Source of the DNA: Carex sylvatica
Taxonomy: Eukaryota > Streptophyta > Magnoliopsida > Poales > Cyperaceae
Length of the DNA: 23,642 bases
Direction of reading: 5' to 3'
NCBI GenBank assembly: GCA_964058845.1
Contig: CAXKVR010000687.1
Coordinates: forward strand, 1-23,642
Part shown: in pieces, positions 9,727-17,700 of the stretch
Layout of the letters: each line of letters starts with the position of its first letter
How positions within the stretch are numbered: position 1 is the stretch's first letter
Notes under the pieces: generated by a model
What the model was told of the DNA's origin: nothing
Databases searched by the model: none
The model's input: the letters and a program-made list of their open reading frames with translations, nothing else
Position numbers and translations under genes: made by a program

Positions 9727-10629
9727 TAAGGGTGGCAATAGAGTTTTGCTAACGGGTACGGACTGGACGGTCCGGGTATATTCGAGGTCGGGCACAGGTA
9801 CGGGTGGGATACGGATATCACGGGTATTTTTTTTCAAAACCCGTGCCCTGTTCGTCTTATACCCGTGCCCGTGGTACCTTTGACGGACAGGGCGGTTCGG
9901 GTATCCGTTCCGTTTTTTTTTTTATGTTTTATTTTATGTTTTTTTTTCTGTTGTTTTTTTACGGTGTTGTACAAATATCATTACGTGTTTATAATTCGAC
10001 TTTTAAAATCAAAATAGTTCAATATCAAATAGTGTATATAAATAAATAAAATTTTGTAACTTATATATATAAATTATTCATGCAAAATTTTGTATATTTA
10101 TTCGGCTAAATACAAATGTATTTTTTTTTTTACACGAGTAATTTTATTTTATTTTATTTTCCAATTATCATTCTAATTATATAGTTTCATAATTTATTTA
10201 TATCTACAATATATTTTCTAAACGTTAATTTATTTTTAATAAGTTAAATAAAATATAAATAAAAAATATAATTAAATCAGAAACTTTAAAACATGTATAA
10301 TATATGTATATACATATTTATTTATTTTGAACATATACATATACATAAAATATATGTTTATTTGTTTATATATTGAATATATTTATTAAAAAAAATGTAT
10401 ATGGAGAATTGAGGGGAAATTTGATTTGAATTTTGAATTTAAAAAAAAAAAAAGTGCACGGGTATATGGGCACAGGTAAACCGGTTCGGGTATGGTCGGG
10501 TTTTTTCCCGAAAAGACTTACCCTACCCGTTTATCCGACCTATACCCAGACTCGAGCACGGGTACCCCGGGTAACGGGCACGGGCGGACCGGGTACGGGC
10601 GGCCCGGGTAGGGTATTTGCAAACCTCTA
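9727..10629. mobile_element. hAT-like non-autonomous element with GGGTACGGGT-type ends
   Basis: The left end TAAGGGTGGCAATAG and the inverted right end TAGAGGTTTGCAAATA resemble hAT terminal repeats (T-A-R-R-G-G-T...GCAA). Just inside both ends lie GC-rich runs of CGGGTA, ACGGGC and CCCGTG units (9750-9910 and 10455-10615), in largely inverted arrangement. The core (9915-10440) is extremely AT-rich. This pattern is known from plant hAT-derived short elements. The open frames across the GC-rich parts are products of the repeats. A clean 8-bp target duplication was not found, perhaps because the next element abuts it. Confidence 0.55.
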
Positions 10630-11182
10630 GGTGGCAACGAGCTAGCTCGTTATCAGTTGGGTCTAATTATTTGTCACGAGTTGACTCATTCGAATCACTA
10701 GTGAGCTGATTTTAGGAGTCTGAGCTGAAATTTTAGTTTGAAATCATCACGAGTTGGATCGAGCTAGTTTAGGAGCTGACGAGTTAGATTGAACTGGATC
10801 TTGTTTTAAGAAAAAAATAAATTTTATAAACTTTTTGAACTGAGCTGAACAATATAAAATGCACTCAAATTCATACAAATTCACAAATTGATATCTAACC
10901 AAGCTAGCTCGCGAGCTGACGAGCCAACAAAGTCTCAATTTGAACTCATTAATTTTGAACCAAGCTAATAATGAGCTGGCTCGTTAATAGCTCGGTCCAA
11001 CAAAGACACATGGTCTCTATGTGAGAGGTCATGGGTTTGAATCCGAATGGAGGAAATCATTTGTTATAATAACAAGAGTATTAAATAGTTAAGTGACTTG
11101 ACCTCCAATCTTTACTAAAAAAAATAGCTCGGTCCAACAATGAAAGAGCTGTTAGTTACGATCAGCTTTTCTGCCACCCCTA
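10628..11182. mobile_element. hAT-like non-autonomous element with GAGCT-rich ends
   Basis: The left end TAGGTGGCAACGAGC (from 10628) pairs with the right end GCTTTTCTGCCACCCCTA (to 11182); these are hAT-type TAGGGGTGGCA termini. Inside, GAGCTAGCTCG, GAGCTGA and CACGAGTT motifs recur, typical of a widespread plant repeat type. It directly abuts, or is nested with, the element on its left, and it is interrupted by a SINE at about 11004-11124. Confidence 0.6.
10986..11140 (+). mobile_element. tRNA-derived SINE with perfect target duplication
   Basis: The insert (about 11004-11124) carries a B-box-like GTCATGGGTTTGAATCC (11029-11045), a short body and a 3' run of A. It is flanked by AATAGCTCGGTCCAACAA at 10986-11003 and again ending at 11140; at least 16 bases are duplicated exactly. 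The head lacks a full A-box, so the copy is slightly truncated at its 5' end. The body phrase TATTAAATAGTTAAGTGACT is shared with the antisense copies at 11.9-13.1 kb. Confidence 0.8.
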
Positions 11183-11655
11183 ATAGACATCCTACGTTTG
11201 TTTCAATCACGCAAAAGTTGACGCACTCAATTCTCCGATTTTTTATTTATTAATAGATTAGAAAATAAATTTAAATTCATGAAATCAGTTTGAAAATATT
11301 TTCAAAAATATAGCACGGACTTTATAAATGGTACAACTAAAAAAACACATCAAATTCATCATAAAAAAAGCCTACGACTCATCTTTCCAAAAGAAAAGAA
11401 AAAAAAAAGGGTGACCGACATATGATTAATTGCCCTAATAAAAAAACCGTTTCGCTTGAGGTTGTGGTATTTCAATCGTCAGGTTTAAGAGGAAACATCT
11501 TGTAATTATAATTATAATATCTCTTTTTTTGCTCGAGAGGAAGGCCCATTCTAGATAAGGCAAGGGCTAAGTCAAAAGTTAAGGGATCCAATAGAGAAGG
11601 ACGGACGGATGCCTTTTTAAGCCACAAGCAAGCTCTGCATATCTTTCTTCCAAGG
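11183..11655. other. Intergenic stretch, nothing recognised
   Basis: No gene, RNA or repeat boundary could be supported. The 11520-11650 part is less AT-rich but has no coding signal. Confidence 0.4.
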
Positions 11656-11835
11656 GGCTGTAATATAATAATAATAACAATAAATAATAATAATAATTAT
11701 AAATATTTTATATTATTATTTAAGTAATGGTTCAAGATCAAACCATCTGACTATTTAATATTTACAAAATTATTATTATTGTAGTCGGATTTTCATAATA
11801 TTATTACTGTTGTTATTGTTATTGTTGTATTTTAT
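11656..11835. repeat. (AAT/ATT)n and GTT-rich low-complexity tract with a SINE 3' remnant
   Basis: Runs of ATAATA, TATTATT and TGTTATTGTT units. In the middle (about 11723-11765) the phrase ATCAAACCATCTGACTATTT matches the 3' body of the SINE family on the minus strand. Confidence 0.5.
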
Positions 11836-11841
11836 AAATAT

Positions 11842-11890
11842 TTTTGTAAATGTTAGATATCAAACCACTCAATTATTTAATATTTATAAA
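11842..11890 (-). mobile_element. SINE 3' fragment (minus strand)
   Basis: TAAATGTTAGATATCAAACC and the following CACTCAATTATTTAATATTT match the 3' body of the adjacent SINE at 11903-12031 with a few changes. It may be a tail duplication or a second, older insertion. Confidence 0.45.
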
Positions 11891-11902
11891 GAATTTTTAT
11901 TT

Positions 11903-12031
11903 AGTTTTTTTAGTAAATGTTAGAGGTCAAATCATCTAACTATTTAATATCCACAAATAATTACATCTTCTGAATTTCAAACCTAAGATCTCTCACACAG
12001 AGCATTGCGACTAGACCAAAGACTAGTTCTC
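11903..12031 (-). mobile_element. Near-full-length tRNA-derived SINE (minus strand)
   Basis: On the minus strand it starts near 12031 with GAGAACTAGTCTTTGGTCTA (A-box region), has the B-box-like AGATCTTAGGTTTGAAATTC (about 11971-11990), continues with GATATTAAATAGTTAGATGA and GACCTCTAACATTTACTAA, and ends in an A run at 11903-11909. Head and body both match other copies in this window, so this is the best local reference for the family. No clear target duplication. Confidence 0.65.
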
Positions 12032-12269
12032 ATCTTTATCTTTTTTTTTGTGTGTAAGAATAGAAATCACGCTTCAATTTTATTAACCGCAATTATTTAC
12101 ATTATTTGATAGAGTTCTGAGGGATAATTCCGCGATGGACTTACATATGGAGTGAAAAAAAATTGAAAACACAAACAGTTTGAAGATCAATGGAGATACA
12201 GATCATTAGCTGGTGCTTAAGAAAGAGAGATGATCATCATAACAATAATAGTTAGAATTTAATTACTGT

Positions 12270-12320
12270 TTTCTTTGTTTCTCTTTTATTTTTATTATTT
12301 TTATTATTTTTATTATTCTT
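12270..12320. repeat. (TTTTTATTA)n microsatellite-like tract
   Basis: Repeated TATTTTTATTATTTTTATT units; low complexity. Confidence 0.6.
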
Positions 12321-12544
12321 ATGTACAAATATATTGAGCAGAATGATTTTTCTATTATTTAGTTACAAAAATTTTGTAACTTCAAAATAATTAATGAAAT
12401 AAGAGCTAGATCTTTTTTCTTTGTCAAAAATAAAAAAAAATAAACAACACAAAAAAAAAAAAACAAATATCAGGATTGGTACGGTATCCTTCTCTACCGC
12501 TATGTCAATTCTTCTATTGTCTTGGAACGTTCTCTAAATAATAT

Positions 12545-12640
12545 TGCACAATCTCCATCTAGTTTTTGAATCTGCAATCTGTCAATCTCTTACGCGGATG
12601 ATATTTTCTTTGTCAATAGATCAAAGTATAGTTCTCATCA
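12545..12640 (-). mobile_element. Degenerate SINE head (minus strand)
   Basis: On the minus strand GAGAACTATACTTTGATCTA, then GTAAGAGATTGACAGATT and AGATTCAAAAA, follow the head of the 11903-12031 SINE with many changes. An old copy or chance similarity; moderate to low confidence. Confidence 0.35.
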
Positions 12641-12984
12641 TCATCTGGTCTCCATATGGAAGTACTTCGTGGTTTTGTCAATTATGTTAATCATGTTTAT
12701 TTCAGTTGTGACTTGATTTATGTTTTGAATCCCCTGATTTCTAGGTTTCCTAGATTCCAGACCATATATTGATTCTCCAAATGGATCATGTTGCGTCGGA
12801 CAAAACTTATAATTTCATATATGTAATGATTTTGTCCCCTCACAAATTCAATTCTTAATTTTTCAAGGCAAACCGTAAGGAATCAGGACTGTCTGATGGC
12901 CAATCATAGTCGTCCGATCTGTATCAAGATTCAATCAAATAATTTTAAAATTTGTGGAGATCAAATGCACACTTTTTTTTTTTT

Positions 12985-13080
12985 GTTTTTGAATAAAAGC
13001 TGGAGATTAAGTCACCAAACCATTTAACATCCTTATTATTACAATAAAAAAAAATTTCTATCTGAATTTCGCTTCACTCC
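12985..13080 (-). mobile_element. SINE 3' part (minus strand)
   Basis: On the minus strand GAAATTCAGATAG, GGATGTTAAATGGTTTGGTG, ACTTAATCTCCAGC and an A-rich end parallel the SINE body (GAAATTCAG, GGATATTAAATAGTTAGATG, ATTTGACCTCTAAC). An older copy of the same family. Confidence 0.5.
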
Positions 13081-14580
13081 AAACTGCAAACATGTCAGTA
13101 CTGCTGGATGATTACCCCTCCACCTTGTCCATGGTGCGCCTTTGCTTTCACCTTAATCACAACCAAAATACATATTAAGATGTAGCTGATTCGTGAATTA
13201 ACTTTAAGGCCGCAGCACATGCATCAAAAAAAAAAAAAATGTTTGGGATCTCGAGGCAATGATGCATATGCATGGGGGAGACAAAAGATAGCTAGTTCTG
13301 AAAAATAGAATAAATCAAAACCTAAACTCTTTATATACTTCATCACCTGCAAATGTACTAAATCCCAAATATGCTCTGTTGACTGATCCATGACTTCGCA
13401 TTCAATTCAGTCGGCCAATCACATTATTTCAATCTCTTATTGTCAACTTCAGATATGGAGAATCTCATTTATTATAACTCCTACAATGAAAACAGAGTCA
13501 GGTTATGATTCAATTTCACGATCGAGGATATATAAAGAAGTCAGGCTATGACACTTTGCAATGTGCACATAGGTGAGTACTATGAATTTTTATTTTTATT
13601 TTTAAAGTTTAAACAGTATATCCAAATTGTTCAATATTAATTTAATATGAAAATGCATTTGGTGATCAAATTTTTGCATTTTTTAAATATTTTTTTACTT
13701 ATTTTTTAGATAAGTAGAAAATAATTTGATCTAAAGATTTTGGACAATTCGAAAAATAATGATTTTCTACTTATAAAGATTATGTTGAGCAGTTCATAAT
13801 TTTCAGATCGAATGTTTGAATTTTGAAAATGAAATTATAAATCCATAGCATGAAACAAAATTGCAGATTATATGTACCATAAAGCTTTTCCTAAAGCTTA
13901 AGCAAAAAAGGTTTCCTCGACGTAGAGCAAGGACAATTGATTTCCTTTTGTTTCCTAATTTTATTGGATATAAAAAGTGATATAGTGGAGCAATAAGAGA
14001 TTCAAACAGTAACCAGAAGCAATACAAGTTGACATCCAAACATTGAGAGAAATTTCACTAAATGTTTTTTTGAAAAGCCTCTGCGAAGTCGTAAGAGAGA
14101 ATTGAACTCTCAATCTTTAGATAACCGATAACCAACAGTCTTAATTAGGACTTTATTCCTAACTAGCTATGCTTATCTCCTCTTTCTCAAATTTCACTAA
14201 ATGTTAATATCCAATCATGGCGGTTGACTTTTAATTAATGTATGAATTAAAAAATAAATAAGAGTACTGGTATAATGTGCCAATTAGTGCACCCTCAAAA
14301 TACTCATTAGCACCGCCCTATGTAAGTATGTATTACATATTTACATCACAAAGACTTCTTTATTATATATCTTCACCTAATTAATTAACCGTCGATACAG
14401 TTAATTATCTTATACCAAATCGATTATTTTAACAAATAAAATTTACCATTTATGTAGTCAGAACAATTTGGGGCTTGTGAGTTTCATCACAAAATTCTGA
14501 GGCTAACAAAAATAATGAAGAATTGCTATCGCTAGCTGTCTTGCCACAATACACGGTGGCAGCATGAAAGAGGCAATTTT
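13081..14580. other. FRO upstream region, no gene recognised
   Basis: No supported ORF: the longest frames are AT-rich and have no recognisable similarity. Seen here are a half-copy of the MSL1 intron 4 repeat at about 13543-13580 (GGCTATGACACTTTGCAATG), a direct pair AGTCAGGTTATGA/AGTCAGGCTATGA at 13496 and 13539, and a tRNA-B-box-like GAGAGTTCAATTCTC on the minus strand near 14095-14115 that may be another SINE relic. Distal FRO control elements may lie here, but none can be named. Confidence 0.4.
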
Positions 14581-14622
14581 CTAAAACGATGGAGGACATA
14601 TATTAAGCATGCCATCAACCCG

Positions 14623-14630
14623 TATAAAAT
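14623..14630 (+). promoter_or_regulatory. Candidate TATA box of the FRO gene
   Basis: TATAAAAT lies 81 bases before the last base preceding the ATG at 14711, at a distance compatible with a 5' UTR of about 50 bases. It is the best TATA match close to the start codon; no transcript evidence is available. Confidence 0.4.
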
Positions 14631-14710
14631 GGAATACTGTCCCGAAATTAAGCAAGAGCACAAAACAAAAGGCAAAGCAAACTACATCTGAAAAGATTTG
14701 AATTGTAAAC

Positions 14711-17700
14711 ATGAATAGTAACAGGGCTGTGAGCACCTCTTCCTCGCAATCTTCAATGCATGATATCGACAAAGCAATGGTTCTCAAACTAATGAAGATT
14801 TTTCTGGTGCTGGTATTTGCTGGATGGATTTTCATCTGGACCATAAAGCCGACAAATACTTTTAGAAACACCTGGTCCCCAAAGCTTAATGCCGATACCA
14901 ACTCTACTTACTTCGGAAGACTAGGTTTTAAATCTTTCCTTCTAATATTTGATGTTATATATATCATATATCTCCAAAAAAAAAAATAAGATTGCTTTTC
15001 TTATGACAGGGACCACAATTTTGATCTACGCATTTCCCGTCATGTTCATTGCGGTTCTTGGGTGCATTTATCTGCACTTGCATGAGAAAACTGGTGACAA
15101 AAAAAATCACGGGTATATACATCAAACTGTTAACAGTCTTACTCTCTGATCATGTACCATTTAGTCTTTCGTGCTTTAATTTTGTCTCTTTTTTCGACAG
15201 AAGCAACAGGTTCAGTTCATCTTTGGCAGCATGGAAGAGGCCAGTACTGGTAAGGGGGCCACTAGGAGTCGTTTCTGGAATTGAACTGACCTTCAGCCTT
15301 ATGTTTCTGGCACTTTTGGTATGGTGTTTTACGACATATTTAAAGGTTTCCTTCTCCAACTTGAAAGTTCATCATTCAGAGAAAGTGTAAGAGATCACTC
15401 CTCTTGATTTAGTAAGATGCTAGATAATTAACAACTAATGCAACAAACAAAAAGAATAATATTATTATTATGATATATTGCAGATGATAATGTTATTGTT
15501 TTGGTTAATTAAGGAACTAAATAATTAATAATTAGTAGCACATGAATAAATACTATGCATTAACCGAGCTATCAAAGGTTACAGCTTAGGAAATCTGTTA
15601 ACATATTTTCATTCAGGTGGCAAGCTAAGCTGGATAGTGCAGCTCTGCGATTAGCTCTAATCGGCAACCTATGCTGTGCTTTTCTATTCTTTCCTGTTAC
15701 GAGATGCTCGTCTCTTCTACCGTTGGTTGGCCTCACATCAGAGTCAAGCGTCAAGTACCACATATGGTTGGGACATATTGTAATGGTGCTATTTACTGCT
15801 CATGCTGTCTGCTACTTCATCTTCTGGGCTTCCACAAACCAATTAGATGAGGTAATTGTGGTTCAATAGGACTATAATAGTAAAATTATATGTATTTGTA
15901 ATTCCTTTTAAGTTGTTTCATCATATTCTAAATTACCACACATTTGACAACATAAACTGTCTTGTTTCTTCTTATGCATGTTATAGAATAGTAACAGTTT
16001 AATTTATCATCTTCGAATAATGATTGCACCAAGAAACTGATAATTTGTTTTAGAATTAATATGGAACAAAAGGTCGCTATGATTAAGAGAATACCATATA
16101 TTAAGTGAATCCTTGATGAACACTATGGTAGAAATAAATTTAATTTTTCTGTAAATTTTCTGTAATAATTAAAAAACAGATGATAAAATGGAGCAAGACT
16201 GATATTGCTAATGTGCCTGGAGAGTTAGCCTTGCTCTCAGGCTTCATCTTGTGGGCCACCTCCTTTCCTCGCATAAGACGCAACATGTTTGAGCTCTTTT
16301 ATTACGCGCACCATCTCTACATCGCATTTTTCTTCTTCTATATGCTTCATGTAGGCATCAGTTTCATTTGCCAGATTCTCCCAGGAATATTCCTGTTTAT
16401 GGTTGACCGATACTTGCGGTTCTTGCAATCACGAACCAAAGTGCATCTTGTCTCAGCACGGCTTCTACCATCCGAAGGGATCGAGCTTAACTTCTCCAAG
16501 AACCCAGGTAAGAAGTTCTCTTAATAAAATGAACTTGTTCATTGTGTATAACTTCAAAAAGGACATAATTTACTTGGAAGGTTTTCTTTTATTATGCACA
16601 ACTAGGCAAATATATTGACGTTAATATTGTTTGAGGTCAATGAATTTTGACCGGCCATTTTTATTAATACCCTAAAAAAAATATATAATTTTAAAGATGC
16701 CTCCGCATTAGATTTTCTGTCAAAATTACCCCGATCGCCAGGCTCACGGGCGGCTCAATTCTCTAGCGGACCGCCCGTGACAGGGGCGCCCCACTAGAGA
16801 CCAAACCGTCCCTGGACCGATTTTTTTTTTAGATTTTTTTTTTAGAGATCTAATTTAAATTTCATTATTTTAAATTTTTTGTTTAGGGTGTATACCAAAA
16901 AATAAGACATTTGATATATTTATGAATGATGTTGTAACATTTTATAACTTTGATTTGATTTGTCAGTTGGATATCACAAGTCTAAATATAACACTAATTA
17001 AGGACTTGGCATTGATTCTTAATGCGGGGTTTATTTTTGTAAATTTTTTTTTTTTTTGCATTTCCGCATTATACAAAAGTACCCCGCATATTTTTTGCAC
17101 TATAAATAGGGTTTTTATAAACTCATTTTTTTTAATAATATATGTGTGTGTGTATATATATATATATGAGGAGGGATCAAGTTACAACATTTTTTGAGTT
17201 ACAATAAGTTACAACAAGCATTTTCTACATTTTCAAAGTCCAAATCGTCGATCCAAACTGTTAGATGTGATCTCCACAATAAAATGTGCTTGGAGACCAA
17301 ATTTTACATTTTTTGGGATTTTTTTACTATTTATTAAGATGGGTATAAAATTCAATGGTCTGAATTTGACTAGTTTTTGTACCCATCTTAATAAATAGTA
17401 AAAAAATTTCAAAAAATGTAAAATTTGATCTCCAAGCACATTTTATTATGGAGATCACATCTAACAGTTTGGATCGACGATTTGGACTTTGAAAATATAG
17501 AAAATACTTGTTGTAACTTGCTGTAACTCAAAAAATGTTGTAACTTGATCCCTCCTCTATATATATATAGAGTAAGGCTACGCTACTTCGTGAACTAAAA
17601 GGGAATGTTTTCATTCGCGCTCATATCTATAGTTTCAAAATTTAGAAAGTCGATCTAAACCGTTAGATGTGATCTCTATATTGAAATGTGCTTGGAGACC

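Noticed and set aside
9804..10049. Plus-strand ORF of 81 codons
   Set aside because: It is made of CGGGTA-type repeats and poly-T of a hAT-like element; no protein character.
10433..10630. Plus-strand ORF of 65 codons
   Set aside because: Product of repeated GGGTACGGGC units at the element's right end.
11656..11700. CRISPR-like spaced repeats
   Set aside because: Only trinucleotide ATA/AAT runs; no repeat-spacer regularity, and the window is plant nuclear DNA.
13803..14039. Minus-strand ORF of 78 codons
   Set aside because: Hydrophobic AT-rich translation with no family resemblance and no promoter or splice context; treated as chance.
14095..14165. Possible tRNA gene on the minus strand (GAGAGTTCAATTCTC)
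   Set aside because: Only a B-box-like stretch is seen; no acceptor stem or anticodon arm could be built. At most a SINE relic.
16922..17439. ORFs inside FRO intron 5 on both strands
   Set aside because: They lie in the TIR and the palindromic MITE and have no coding character.
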